Positions 1-12,090 of a DNA stretch of 64,000 nucleotides are shown here, one piece after another. The translations under genes and the position numbers were made by a program. This stretch comes from Durusdinium trenchii (Eukaryota > Sar > Dinophyceae > Suessiales > Symbiodiniaceae), in the NCBI GenBank assembly GCA_963970005.1, contig CAXAMN010001392.1, forward strand, positions 132,583 to 196,582. Direction: 5' to 3'. Position 1 is the stretch's first letter. The number at the start of each line of letters is the position of its first letter. Below the pieces are notes generated by a model that had not been told where the DNA came from, did no database searches, and saw nothing but the letters and a program-made list of their open reading frames with translations.

Positions 1-799
1 GGAGAAAGAGAAGAACCCTCACAATTTATCAGGATTCAATATATATATATATTTCACAATTCACTCTGATCCTTTCAAGATATCCAGGAAAAGGGGGGCG
101 CCTTTGCCGTCCAACCACAATCACGGTGCAGACGCACATCATAGACCACCTTCTCGCATACCAGCTCGCACACCCATTCACCACTTATATGGAGACCATG
201 AAAAACCACATCCTGACATGGCATATTTGTACATCGGTCTGGTTTCAAGTCACTGGGCTGATCTGGGAAAATACTTCAGACGTCACTCGACAGCCTCGTT
301 TTCCTCCCTCTTCGTTTATAACTGCTTCCCGCGCTTTTCTTTGTGGCCGCGGAGCCGCGCGGGTTCCCCCGTGCGGGTTCCCCCGCGGAGCCGCGCAAAA
401 ATCGCGCCGAGAAAGCCTCAGCCGCGGGTGGTGCCAATCCGTCCGGGTGTCTTCCCCAAAGCCGGGCAGGCCAGGGCAGCCAGGGTGCAAAGACACCCCG
501 GGAAAGGGGGGTGAAGAAGCATGGGCGAGCACGGGAGTGGTTCGGTTCTTTTGGAGGATGAACTGGTATGACAACATCAGGAGAGTTTCAGATATTGAAT
601 GCCGCTATATTTTCATGACATCTACGGTGCGGTCAACATGCACCACCAAACTGTATTCCGAGGCAGGTGCGTTCCGCTTGAGACCAGCCTCTTTCATCCC
701 CGACCCACGCGTCGGTTCTCCAGACTCCCTCACGGCCGGGCAGGTGCCTTCAGCGCCACCAGGCCGTAGTCATACATGGAGCGTTTGGGATGGGTTTGT

Positions 800-905
800 A
801 CCAGGACCCACAGGAGTTGGGTGGTTCATGGACACCCCGAATCACCTCTTTTCGGGCCCTTTTCGGGGCTATCAAGTTCGACACCCCTGGTCTGGGTGTC
901 CTGGT
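800..905 (-). repeat. Hairpin repeat, family D (accaggacaccc arms)
   Basis: The ends are accaggacccac and gggtgtcctggt, which pair as an imperfect inverted repeat. Read on the minus strand, this copy is close to the copy at 13302-13392 along almost its whole length. It differs by a duplication of about 12 bp around cccgaaaag in the middle. This makes it a mobile-looking short element rather than a chance palindrome. Confidence 0.7.
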
Positions 906-2398
906 ACAGGCGAATGGACCTTGGAACTGAAGAATCTTTCAGACAAGCTTTTGGGCTCTGGACAAGGAGGTCCCTTTGTCCAATCAGTCCATATCGAACT
1001 GGGGGTCCTTTAGTTCAACAGAAATCCTAGGCGTTTTCTGAGTGCAGCAAGCTGCCCCTACTTCTTCGGAGCCTACAGGGCTCCAAATTGGGGCGTGTGG
1101 TGAGGGCGAAAGAAAGGGCAAACGGAACCATGTAATGCATAGGCTGTTGATCAATGAGACCTCTAAATTAACGGGCAGGATTGCATCACCAGGAGCAACC
1201 AAACCCTAGAAAAAAGACGACCTGTTTCCGAAAACCCATGTTTTGGCATACAAGACGACGAAAACAAAGTTTTTCCGTGAAAACTCGGTTTCTCATGTTC
1301 AGAACCCGTATTTATCCGTGCAAAGCCCGTAATTTGCCCGTAAAAACCAATCTTTTGTGAATGGATTTTGAGAAACCCGGTTTTAGTTGCAAAAACTGTG
1401 TTTCTTTTTTCAAGACCCTAGGTATTTCTAGGTGTTGGATGGTTTGGGTACATCTCCACATGGGGCTTCATTCATCAACAGTCTAATCAGCCTACATCAG
1501 AACAGTTGCATTTGGGTCACAACTCACAGTTCTTCAAGTTCAATAGGCAACTCTTCAGGTGATGCGAAGGCCGAATCCCCAGGAAGACATGCCGTTGCCA
1601 TCCTCCACGTTGGCTTGGGGCAGGTATTAGAGGCCTAGAACCTGAGTGATCCCTTTTGGAGCTTCGCCCATCCAAACAGAGGTCAAATATGTATTTTATC
1701 CTTCTACTGATCCTCCCGTCTGCCGAAGATGTTTTGAGGGTTTCACGACATGGCACGAACCAAGCCAATCCTTACCACCTCCCCCCCCCCCGCGCTTCCG
1801 CTTTGGACGCCGGAGCGGGTCCGGTCGACAGGTTGGGATCCCTCGGATGCCGCGCCGGAAGGCGGTTGGGCGGTTGGCGTTCGATGAAGCCTTCGATCGG
1901 AAGAACGTCTTTTGGGACCCAATCCGTCCAGTCGACACATGTTGCACCCCACAAGTCGCTGAGTGGGGTGGTTCTGAGTCCCATCGTGTGTGTGCACCCT
2001 TTGACACCCCATTGTGACTGGTGAACGGCCCCTTAACATCGTTTCACATGTTTCGCCTGTGTGATTGGATGGCACCCCAAATGCCCCGATCATGGATATG
2101 GCAAAGCTTGGAGCCTGTTGTGCAATAGGTCTATAGGTCTCCCCCTACGGGTCATGATGCGATGCTTTTTGAAAAATAATCAGGAAACAGTTGAGGGTCT
2201 AGTCAAAGACACCTGGTGTTTGATGTGTTTTGTGGTCAAGGCTGTAGAGCCCCGCACTCAAGGCAAGCAAGACTTTAAAACACGTTCAACATATATCTGC
2301 TTCTTTGCATGTTCACACCCCGACTATAGTTCCCCCTAAGATCTCCAAGTCAGTGTCGACAAGGCCCAAAAGGATCACATCAATAGTGTATGACACAG

Positions 2399-2463
2399 GG
2401 CCCCCCTGAGGGGTGGTTGATGGAGACCCCTGAACCTCTTAGGAGTTCAGACACCCGGGGCCC
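2399..2463. repeat. Hairpin repeat, family D-like
   Basis: The segment starts with gggcccccctgagggg and ends with cacccggggccc. The interior ggtggttgatggagacccc resembles the interior of the family D copies (ggtggttcatggacacccc at 800-905). The arms are different from the main family, so membership is likely but not certain. Confidence 0.4.
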
Positions 2464-4685
2464 TGCTATGATCATATGATGACATTGCCATGATTTGAGA
2501 ACACATGGTATGATTTCTGAAAAGAGCAAGGCCTGGCAATCTTCCCAACATCCAATCTTACATGGTAAAAGAACTTTATCTGCAACATATATATTATATA
2601 TCCCAACATCATCCAGACCCCAAGATAGACCCAGGACTTCTATTTCTCTTGGTCTTCAAAAGCCATCCGAGTAGTCTCTGGTCGATGCAGGCGGACCCGA
2701 TGGTCAGGCCGGACCAGCTGACGGGACTGAAAGCTGACGCATCCGCGCTTTCCGGAGAGGAAGCCGAAGAAGTGGTTTTCAGGCTGGGGTGAAAAGAGTA
2801 TATTCAAGGAGGTTAAACACCCAAGGGTTTGGACAGACAGGACCTTCTGCCGCCAAACTCTTCAACTAATTGAGTTTGGCCCAGTGCATTCAGGGTATTG
2901 TAACGCATTGTAGGCTTAGGACTTAGGACATGCTTTTGGGGGATGCTTGGTTGCGCCATGTTGCTCGTCGTGCCAATGCCAGACAGGAGATTTGGATGGA
3001 TTTGGTGGCTCCCGTGTCACCATGTCTTTGTTGTAGACTACGGACTCAGTTTGGTTAATATCTTCAGCAAACTCGCCGCTGATACTTGTACACATACACC
3101 AGAGAAAATCCATGCAAATCCTGATATACATCGAGCGACGACAATGTATCCCGAGAAATGAACAATCTCCGCTAAGTTCCCAGGCTGCGTGGAACAGCAG
3201 CGTTTTGGTGGAGTGAACCTCTAAAGGGGACCTCCTCCTACCTACCCCCTCAGAGACATGTTTTTAAGGGCCTACTGCCTACTAGAGCTCTTTCATGCAG
3301 TAAGGGGCCAGACCTGGAGGAGGCGGATCCGACTTCAAGAGTTTGTTGGGTGCGGGCGTGCCATGTACTCCTTGAGTCACTGTGGTGGACTCACGAGCCA
3401 GTGGCGGCCAGTGTGCCGGACCTTTGCAGGGTTCTTTTGTGTTGAGCATTTTCATGGATAGCTTATTATAGAGTTCCAGACCGTGGGCAGTTGTGGGATT
3501 GGTTCAACTTGGCATCTTGGATCACCCAGGAAGGAATCATCAGATTGTCAGCGGCAAAAACAACATCACTCATCATGCCCTGAACCTTTTGAATTTTGAT
3601 GCACTTCTAAACCTGAGGGCTACGACTGGAGGTACGACGCCCTAGGCCCTAAAAAGGCCCTAGGAGGGGAAAAGACACATCTCGAAAAACAAGGACTTCC
3701 CCCTCGTGTCTCGATGTGTCTTTCCCTCCGGAAGGGACGAGACACGAAACCGGCCGGGCACTTCGCCTCACACACCCGTCACCGGCCGGGGCCGACGCCT
3801 ACGGCCCCGAGGCCTCGCGGGCTCGAGTCACGATGACGTGGAATGCTCAATTGGGCGGACAAAGGGTGGAAATGAAAGTGCTTTAAGGCAGGGATCCTAT
3901 ATAAATGCATGCTAACAACCTAACAACCTATATACCCAGGAAAGAAACAACCCAACCAAAAGTTATGACATGCATGCTTGGACAATGGTTTGTTTGGTTG
4001 ATCTGACCTGCGGGAGAAAGACTTGGTGATGGGTTTCTCCCATTTCGACCTTCTCTGATCAGCGACTCGCCGTCTTAGCGTCGCGTGAGTCGTGCTCCTT
4101 CACCCCCTTCCAGTGGGAGTCGCTTGACCCGCGGAGTCGCTTGAGGCCCATTCCCAGCTGTGGATCACCAAGAGGTTTCCCGGGTCAAGAACCATGGGTC
4201 AAACCCCTTCTGGAACAATCCCCTTATGAAGGGTCATTTATTATTTATGCATGTAGGATCATGTAGGAGTAGGTGTAGGGGAACCACCTGGTAGAAGAAG
4301 ACATGTGGGTCACGGCTTCATCCATCTGCTTGCTTCAATCTGCTTCATCTTCACGACCCATCAGATGTTCCCCCGTCCGCTCCGCCCAGGTTGAACCGAC
4401 CTCCGGCGCCCTCGAGACCTCCGGCGCCCGCCCAGTGCGGTCGACCCGGCGGAAGAGCGGTGGAGCACGGGGGTGAAGGACGCGCGTCTGGAGATGCACA
4501 AGGTGTGTAGGTCTATAGGGTCTATAGGGTTTAGGGCTGTGTAGGTCATACTTGCCAAAAAAGGCGCCCATTCATGTTAAGTAATGAAGTCTGGACTTGG
4601 GAAGGTGATGGAAGCATTGAGAAACTGTCAGGTGTGGTGAGAATTCAGAACTGAAGTCCATTTTTTCAGCCTTTTGGCTGAATGA

Positions 4686-5618
4686 ATGATGGGGCTCTCC
4701 TGGCTGCAGTGGGCATCCCAGGGGCTATGCATGTTCGGGAAGGGGGCTCTCGTTGGATCATTCAACATCATTGAACCTTTTCTGAGACTTGTCGCAGTTG
4801 TGCTCGTGGTTTGCTTCCAGCCATCCGATTTGGTCTCAAGATTCGCAGGGGTCATCGAGGGTGGCCGAGGGTCGCCGAAGGTTTGTCTAGCACTGCGCTC
4901 TTGGATCATGAAACTGCTGCACTTGCTGCTCATGGCCTTCCACATGCCAGAGCTGTCAGGCCAGAGTGTGGAGATTGGTCTGAGTGTGGAGCAGAACAGC
5001 TCCAAAGACCCTCCCCTTCACCCAAGCAGCCTCGGTCCCACGAACGCTTCCACGCTTCCTCGCGTTCCACCCGACGCGGCAGGTCCTCCGTCCTCGAGGA
5101 CGTCAGGCAATTCCTCCGTTGTGGAGCGTTTTGAGCAACCAGCCCACCAGAGCACGTATCCCTTCAGGGTGTTACCGCTTGACAGCAGAAGACGTATCTC
5201 CATGGACACCAGAAGGCGTATCTCTGATGCAGTGAGGAGGAGGATGACCTCCATGGATAGGAGAAGGATGGCTGCCATGGATAGGAGAAGGATGACCTCC
5301 ATGGATAGGAGAAGGATGGCTGTCCCAGATCGGAGAAGGGTGGCTATCCCAGATCGCCGCAGGATGGTCCCCAACCCATCCAGAAGGAGGAGTTCATTCC
5401 CCGATAGGAGGAGGGGAGACATTCCAGGCAGGAGGAGGGGCATTGTTTCGATCGACAGCAGGAGAAGGAGAACTGCCATCGCCTTGCAAAGGAGGAGAAG
5501 GTCGAGGAGGAGGATTCCCCAACACCAGGTTTGCCATCAGTGGGTCAAGTGCAAGAACTTTTACTATTATGGTACTTACTGCGGCCCGGACAACAGGCTT
5601 TGCTTGAACTGGCGCTGA
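4686..5618 (+). CDS. Arginine-rich tandem-repeat protein, unknown function
   Basis: This is a 310-codon open frame that I do not recognise. Residues 1-100 contain two hydrophobic stretches (about residues 30-48 and 85-100). Residues 105-150 are Ser/Pro-rich. From about residue 165 to 275 an eight-residue repeat of the form SMDRRRMA or IPDRRRVA recurs at least ten times, encoded by a 24-bp repeat (for example ccatggataggagaagg). The tail (about residues 277-310) has four cysteines and the string YYYGTYCGP. That string faintly recalls the YGxYCG segment of secreted phospholipases A2, but the DxCCxxHD catalytic motif is not found downstream, so no function is assigned. The minus strand also stays open through the repeat, giving a leucine-rich shadow. 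It could be a minisatellite that happens to be open, or one exon of a larger gene. Confidence 0.35.
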   Translation: MMGLSWLQWASQGLCMFGKGALVGSFNIIEPFLRLVAVVLVVCFQPSDLVSRFAGVIEGGRGSPKVCLALRSWIMKLLHLLLMAFHMPELSGQSVEIGLSVEQNSSKDPPLHPSSLGPTNASTLPRVPPDAAGPPSSRTSGNSSVVERFEQPAHQSTYPFRVLPLDSRRRISMDTRRRISDAVRRRMTSMDRRRMAAMDRRRMTSMDRRRMAVPDRRRVAIPDRRRMVPNPSRRRSSFPDRRRGDIPGRRRGIVSIDSRRRRTAIALQRRRRSRRRIPQHQVCHQWVKCKNFYYYGTYCGPDNRLCLNWR

Positions 5619-7025
5619 AGCGCCCTCTACTGGCCTCTTTTGCCTGTGTTTTTTTTGGTCGCGGTGGCTGGTTTGTGACTTTTGAGCAGCGGAAAGACTT
5701 GGGCTGCGCTCGTGGTACCTGCAATTGCATGCCATGCCAGCAGGATTTGTACAGCCTTGTAACCTCACTTGTGAGTCCATACAATGGGCTGGCTGGCAAT
5801 CAAGCAAGAATGCAGTGTCAACCGCTGTATAGCACAGCGAAAAGGACCGGTGCGAGCAGATAGTGCTTCCGAGTCTAGCAATTGGTTCCACTGTGATTTC
5901 AGAGTAGGTTGAATAGATGGCACAAAGCTTTTCAGAGGTGCCAAAAACCACCAAGCACCGGATCTTGTTTGAGGCCGGCACCCTGGACGGATGGACCTGC
6001 GGAAGGCATGGAGTCCGGTGGGAGCACCTCGCTGGGGGCCCCTGAGACGACCAACTCACCTCGCAGCGAGGTGACTTGTGGGGATGGGGCTGCTTCGAAC
6101 AGGAACCGGTGCTGTTTTGGGGGGACGACCAACTGGTGCGAAGATAGATGGTTCTTATTAATGAATGTTTTGCATCTATTTTTTAGTCGTCAGGCTGTGT
6201 TCAACTGGGTTCTAGGCGCGGCGAGGCTTTATTGAATATGACTAAATCAGATTCAAGCATCTAGTACAACTCAACCTTCACAATGCTCGCGATCTCCAAC
6301 CGCGGATTTCCATTCAGACGTGATTGGACCCTGAAACCGATGTAGGGTGAATTGGCATCACCAGGAAATTGGCTTCAACCAACAGGATGTCAGACGAATT
6401 TGAAAATATTGGATACCCCTTACTTGGTCCCCTATGAAATGATCCTCCAGGAGTCTTATGAAATGATCTCCGGCAGTTCATTACATAAAAACATAACTAC
6501 GTAAAAAAGACAAAACAATCCAATGACAGTACTAACAATGTCTGAGACCAATTCAGCTATCATTATATAGAGATGAGGGGGTGGATGATGAAACATGTTG
6601 AGACTAAATCTAAGATCTTAATGAAACCTGGAGTAGATCATTTTAGAGAGATGTGTTTTGTGTGCTTTTTTGTTGACTGAAGGATCTGTTGCTGGAGTTG
6701 TCATTTCATAAGAGTCATGGATCCAGCTTTTGAATCATTTTATAAACCTCTCATGTTGATCGCCGCGCCTTCCTGTCAACCTCAAAAAGATATATAAATA
6801 ATGTTAATGTTGCCAGTAAAGGTTTGCTAAAGCAATTGAAATACATATGAAGACATCAAACAAATCATAACAAAGCAAGATATGATTTAATTCAAAATAT
6901 CGCAGCTATATGAACATTGTTCGAATCTGCAAGTGGATTTTTTTTAAATGATTTTTAGACTATATTATTGAAAGCGGATATTGTTCTTCTAAAAAAACTA
7001 ACATATTTCATCAAGTTTGAAGTGG
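5619..7025. other. AT-rich DNA without a gene
   Basis: No coding region is supported. The composition turns clearly AT-rich from about 6240. The piece at 5885-5927 (ccactgtgatttcagagtag, then atagatggcacaaag) matches an arm of hairpin family B. From about 6430 onward the words tgaaatgat and tcattttataaa recur. The same words are found inside and after the 261-bp array that follows. Confidence 0.5.
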
Positions 7026-7092
7026 TAGCCCAAAGATACCTGAACCATTTGGGCCCCCAGGGTTGCTGACCTAGATCCCCTGTTGAACCGGG

Positions 7093-7115
7093 GATATCAT
7101 TTATAAAATGATATC
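7093..7115. repeat. Perfect short hairpin inside each 261-bp unit
   Basis: The sequence is gatatcattt, loop ata, aaatgatatc, a perfect 10-bp stem. It recurs every 261 bp through the array. In the diverged units near 8660 and 8970 the stem is broken (gatatctgttt..aaaatgatag and gataccattt..aaatgatatc), so the palindrome was probably present in the ancestral unit and has decayed at the array edge. Confidence 0.8.
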
Positions 7116-8791
7116 TCCAAACAATTTCTGCATGTTTTGCAAACTTTGGGAACTACCAGATCATTTTATAAATATGTACAGTATTCAATACAGCTGGGTT
7201 TTCTTTCCCCAGGAGCCTGAGAGGAACTGGAAACCCAATCAAAACCACACTTTTTGACTTCTACACACCAGAGTCCTAAGAAGTAGTAGCCCAAAGATAC
7301 CTGAACCATTTGGGCCCCCAGGGTTGCTGACCTAGATCCCCTGTTGAACCGGGGATATCATTTATAAAATGATATCTCCAAACAATTTCTGCATGTTTTG
7401 CAAACTTTGGGAACTACCAGATCATTTTATAAATATGTACAGTATTCAATACAGCTGGGTTTTCTTTCCCCAGGAGCCTGAGAGGAACTGGAAACCCAAT
7501 CAAAACCACACTTTTTGACTTCTACACACCAGAGTCCTAAGAAGTAGTAGCCCAAAGATACCTGAACCATTTGGGCCCCCAGGGTTGCTGACCTAGATCC
7601 CCTGTTGAACCGGGGATATCATTTATAAAATGATATCTCCAAACAATTTCTGCATGTTTTGCAAACTTTGGGAACTACCAGATCATTTTATAAATATGTA
7701 CAGTATTCAATACAGCTGGGTTTTCTTTCCCCAGGAGCCTGAGAGGAACTGGAAACCCAATCAAAACCACACTTTTTGACTTCTACACACCAGAGTCCTA
7801 AGAAGTAGTAGCCCAAAGATACCTGAACCATTTGGGCCCCCAGGGTTGCTGACCTAGATCCCCTGTTGAACCGGGGATATCATTTATAAAATGATATCTC
7901 CAAACAATTTCTGCATGTTTTGCAAACTTTGGGAACTACCAGATCATTTTATAAATATGTACAGTATTCAATACAGCTGGGTTTTCTTTCCCCAGGAGCC
8001 TGAGAGGAACTGGAAACCCAATCAAAACCACACTTTTTGACTTCTACACACCAGAGTCCTAAGAAGTAGTAGCCCAAAGATACCTGAACCATTTGGGCCC
8101 CCAGGGTTGCTGACCTAGATCCCCTGTTGAACCGGGGATATCATTTATAAAATGATATCTCCAAACAATTTCTGCATGTTTTGCAAACTTTGGGAACTAC
8201 CAGATCATTTTATAAATATGTACAGTATTCAATACAGCTGGGTTTTCTTTCCCCAGGAGCCTGAGAGGAACTGGAAACCCAATCAAAACCACACTTTTTG
8301 ACTTCTACACACCAGAGTCCTAAGAAGTAGTAGCCCAAAGATACCTGAACCATTTGGGCCCCCAGGGTTGCTGACCTAGATCCCCTGTTGAACCGGGGAT
8401 ATCATTTATAAAATGATATCTCCAAACAATTTCTGCATGTTTTGCAAACTTTGGGAACTACCAGATCATTTTATAAATATGTACAGTATTCAATACAGCT
8501 GGGTTTTCTTTCCCCAGGAGCCTGAGAGGAACTGGAAACCCAATCAAAACCACACTTTTTGACTTCTACACACCAGAGTCCTAAGAAGTAGTAGCCCAAA
8601 GATACCTGAACCATTTGGGCCCCCAGGGTTGCTGACCTAGATCCCCTGTTGAACAGGGGATATCTGTTTATAAAATGATAGCTCCAAACAATTTCTGCAT
8701 ATTTTGCAATTTTTGAAACTACCAGATCATTATATATATATATATGTGTTCAATTCAGCACCTGGGTTTTCTTCCCCCAGGAGCCTGAGAG

Positions 8792-8801
8792 NNNNNNNNN
8801 N
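8792..8801. other. Assembly gap (10 N) with duplicated 37-bp edges
   Basis: Ten N bases lie between two identical 37-bp strings, 8755-8791 and 8802-8838 (starting tcagcacctgggttttc and ending gcctgagag). The distance between unit starts across the gap is 310 bp. Removing the 10 N and one 37-bp copy leaves 263 bp, which fits the 261-bp period. The gap is therefore most likely an unmerged overlap, not missing sequence. Confidence 0.9.
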
Positions 8802-10013
8802 TCAGCACCTGGGTTTTCTTCCCCCAGGAGCCTGAGAGGAACTGGAAATCCAGTCAAAACCACACCTTTTGACTTCTACACCCCAGAGTCCTAAGAAGTA
8901 GTAGCCCAAAGATCCCTGAACCATTTGGGTCCCCAGGGTTGCTGACCTAGATCCCCTGTTGAACACGGGATACCATTTATAAAATGATATCTCCAACTAA
9001 TCTTTGCATATTTTGCCAATTTTGAAACTACCAGGTCATTTTATAAATATGTGTTCAATTCAGCTGGGTTTTCTTCCCCCAGGAGCCTGAGAGGAACTGG
9101 AAACCCAATCAAAAACACACTTTTTGCCTTCTACACCCCAGAGTCCTAAGAAGTAGTAGCCCAAAGATGGAGTGATGGGGTCGCCCAGGTTTGCTTGTGG
9201 ATTTGTCATTTCATAAAGGTTTCAGGAAAAGCTATACTGGTGCTTATTGATCCTGGAGCCTATCATTTTAGAAGCATGCCACTTCTCCAGAGTTCTTTGA
9301 TCCTTTTTGATACCTTAGAAGCACCATCATTATATACCAAACTTGGAGACACATACGGCCATCATTATATATAAACTCTCTTTGCGGACGTCCATTTTAT
9401 AAACACAAATCCTCTATGAAATGGGTGTCCGGATGCCCCATGGTAGAGTAAGGGGTATAATATTGGCAAATCCTTTACAATCTTCTAAAAGTGATCAAGC
9501 TTCAACTGCCAGATGCAGCCCCCAACACCTTACCCAACCTTCTCAGTGGCTAGGAGTTTATCATGATAAAGAAGATGCGATGCATGCATGCGTGCAAAGA
9601 AACCGAGGACACCAGTTTGACCGAGGGGCTCTCTAATAGCCAGCGGCTTGGGGTGTCTAAGGTTTGCCCCCTTAAAGACGTGATTCGGGGACCATTTCAC
9701 CATCCTGGGCCCGGTGCCCAGAGCCCAACTTCGCCAGCTTTCCTGGTGCTTTCTCCGCAGAGCGACCGTTGAGGTCCACGTTCCCGGGAAAGGGGGCGGG
9801 AAAAGCCCCGGCGGCGTCCGGGCACGCAGGTCCCATTCGGACACTGACGGCCGGGTCGGTGAACACGAGACGCTGGATGAAGGGAGGTGAAAGGAGACCC
9901 GGTCGGCCCTAGCCTTCGAAGATCATTAAAAGAATGGTTGACCAGTGGTTGTGGTTGCCCCAAATCCATCGTAAAACAGCTGGGTTTCTTTCGGATTCAG
10001 ACCATTGAAACAA

Positions 10014-10106
10014 TCCCAGACACTCCATAGGACTGCCGAGAAACGGCCAGGGGTGGTGCCAAGGGGGTCTGGCTTGATCGGCAGTCCGTCCTGGTCGTGT
10101 CTGGGA
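10014..10106. repeat. Hairpin repeat, family A (sub-form with GCCGAGAAACGGCC core)
   Basis: The left end is tcccagacactccatagga and the right end is tcctggtcgtgtctggga. The arms pair only partly: the left arm is of the ACACTCC type, while the right arm is of the ACGAC type. The centre (gccgagaaacggccagggg and ccaagggggtctggcttgat) is shared almost exactly with 17841-17885. Confidence 0.7.
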
Positions 10107-10516
10107 ATGGTTTGTTCGATTCTCTGGGGCTTCAAAAAGGTCTTTTGCATAGAAATCTCAGGTGAGTTGGATGTGCTGAAAACGCCCCCCATATAACATC
10201 AGAAGAAAAACATGGGCGTAGTAGGTTCTACCACAGCGACTCCGGGTGCCATTCGACCTGGGTCCAAGTTTTCGGGAGTGTCACTCTTTTGTTCTTGCAT
10301 CGTTCTTTCGGTCGCACTCATTGGATCGAATCTGGGTGTTTTCCTGGCCTTCTCCGCGCTGTTGGTTGAGGCCGTCCCTGCCGCCGATGCCCATGCCGCC
10401 AGGGTTGAGGCTTGGCGAGATCGGAGATCGGAGATGGTGGTGGTTGATGCCAGGGGCTCCAGGGCATGGCTGTGGACGCCACACCCTAGGCTTCCGACCA
10501 CCATGAATTTAACTAT

Positions 10517-10611
10517 ACCCAGACACTCCATGTATGCCATATATGCCTACATTGTGGTGGTTTCAGGGGTCAATGTAGGTAAATATGCCATACAATATGG
10601 AGTGTTTGGGA
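10517..10611. repeat. Hairpin repeat, family A
   Basis: The ends are acccagacactccatgtatg and catacaatatggagtgttt, followed by ggg. The arms pair well. The centre has ggtggtttcaggggtcaatg, typical of the family. The flanking bases are tata and atat, which may mark a short target duplication. Confidence 0.75.
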
Positions 10612-12090
10612 TATAGGCTCTATGCCGAACCACCATTGCTCTTGGAAGTCTAGGGCACAGCTTCCGGTTTCTCGGCTCACACCCACGGTTACTCTCGTGC
10701 ACGGTTACACCGCGCTTCGGAACGCCACTGATCGGAACAGGGTCGAAAAACCACCGGTCAGGTTCCATGTCAGTTTGCGGGAGGGTACTTGCTGATTTGC
10801 GTTGATCTCCTTTTCGTGCGAAGGGCCAGGGGTCCTGTGACACTTGAGCTCGCTGCACCGTGTGCAGCAACAAGGTCTTAGACCCTTGGGATAAAACACT
10901 GGCCCTGGCAATTCTCCCGCCATACTCCGCCATATCCGCCAAGCGGAACCCATGTACACCGCCGGTGAACAGTCTTCCTGCCACACACCACCACACACAC
11001 ACACACCCAGAGCGTCTCGTCTTTCATCTCCACACGCAGCCCTGGCTCATCTCAGCCCCCCTCCAAAAGTATCGGGCAGAACCCCACGCACATCGCCTCA
11101 CTTCGAGCAGAGGTGGTTCTGAACCCGACTCTTCGACTATCCCAGGAACCGGTACCCCAGGTGTTCCGGGTCCGGACACGGTCACTGGAGACCTCCACGA
11201 CTCGGCCAGGGCTCCGCGGCCGCCTCCTGGGCCGCCACCGTCTGGGCCGGGGCGCCAGGGACGAACGCACCGGTGCGGACGAGCGGGTGGGAGGCGGAGA
11301 GGCAGCGGGAACTGGACTTTAAAAAAAGCGCGAAGATCTGGGAGGTCGCCATGTGACAGACAAGGTGGTTCATGACCCAGACACTCCACGTATGCCATAT
11401 AGATCATAGATTATATTAGAATTAGTATATCCCCCTGAATCTGCCCCTGGCCTTTTCTCCACAAATATGACACTCCCATGGAGTCCATGGAGAAATTTTC
11501 CAATCCGACACCCAAAGGGTTTCACCGAGGGAAGTGGATCTCGTGAAGTTGGAGATCCTTTGATGCAAAGCCTCTCTTTGTCCTTCCGGACGGCCTGGCT
11601 CGCCTTGTCCTCTAGGGATCCCTTGGTGCAAGCCACCACCGCGCCCAAAGTGGCTGAAGGCACCCGCGAGAGGGAGAGGGAGCAGGGCAGCGCGAGAACC
11701 GAAGCGAGCGGACGAAGGAGACGGGGGAAGATAGATGGTTTGAGTTGGGATTTGGTGTCATGACATGTCGAAATGGGAGAATTCTAACCTTCGCTGCTGT
11801 TCACTTCTGGAAGGGTTTGTCCCTTTGCAATTCAGCTGCTGTTCTCAGTGAACCCTTGAGCCGGATCAGTAATTCCGTACATGCCCATGCGAAGCATCGT
11901 CAAAGATATTTGCAGACACCTTTAGGTGCCAAACTTTTTTCAACTGGTCGAGGAGCACACAAACTGCTTGTGCTCCAGTGTGGTGTGGCATCCAACCTCA
12001 TCTCCAGTGTTTTGAACCGATATACAGTAGCCAAGAGCCAGGACTGTTCAGAAGCTCACCGAACAGGTCGGAGCTATTTAACATTATAAC

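Larger units (their letters stand above)
1..4685. other. Non-coding or unassigned DNA, left end
   Basis: I see no convincing gene here. Open frames are short, overlap on both strands and have the skewed composition of GC-rich non-coding DNA. Contents that can be named: a short AT microsatellite at 39-52; hairpin repeats at 800-905 and 2399-2463; a poor A/T-rich stretch at about 1205-1415 with recurring cccgtaa and aaaaccc words; a C10 run near 1782-1791; a small palindrome around 3640-3665 (two copies of ggccctagg-like arms); and a GC-rich inverted segment at about 3700-3800. Exons shorter than 60 codons could be hidden here and I could not tell them from noise. Confidence 0.5.
7026..9167 (+). 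repeat. 261-bp tandem array, about eight units
   Basis: The word tagcccaaag starts each unit, at 7026, 7287, 7548, 7809, 8070, 8331 and 8592, which is exactly 261 bp apart each time. It recurs at 8902 and 9157 after a gap. The first six units look identical base for base; the last two carry substitutions. Each complete unit contains a perfect 10-bp hairpin (gatatcattt-ata-aaatgatatc), the word gatcattttataaatatg, and a purine/pyrimidine-rich tail. Identity this high implies recent amplification or homogenisation. No reading frame runs through it. The true copy number may be higher than assembled. Confidence 0.95.

Noticed and set aside
126-1013. 295-codon open frame at the left end
   Set aside because: It overlaps open frames in two other phases and on the other strand, runs straight through a hairpin repeat (800-905), and has no recognisable motif.
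4509-4545. tctatagggtctatagggtttaggg, resembling telomeric TTTAGGG repeats
   Set aside because: Only one TTTAGGG unit is present. The rest is a duplicated tctataggg word. This is not a telomere.
5018-5479. Leucine-rich frame on the minus strand (LLLSMEVILL repeats)
   Set aside because: It is the complement of the plus-strand Arg repeat and has the composition of a shadow frame.
5524-5618. YYYGTYCGP in the tail of the Arg-repeat frame as a phospholipase A2 domain
   Set aside because: The DxCCxxHD catalytic motif and the disulphide pattern are missing in all nearby frames.
7026-9167. CRISPR-like reading of the tandem array
   Set aside because: Units are 261 bp and contiguous with no unique spacers, and the context is eukaryotic.
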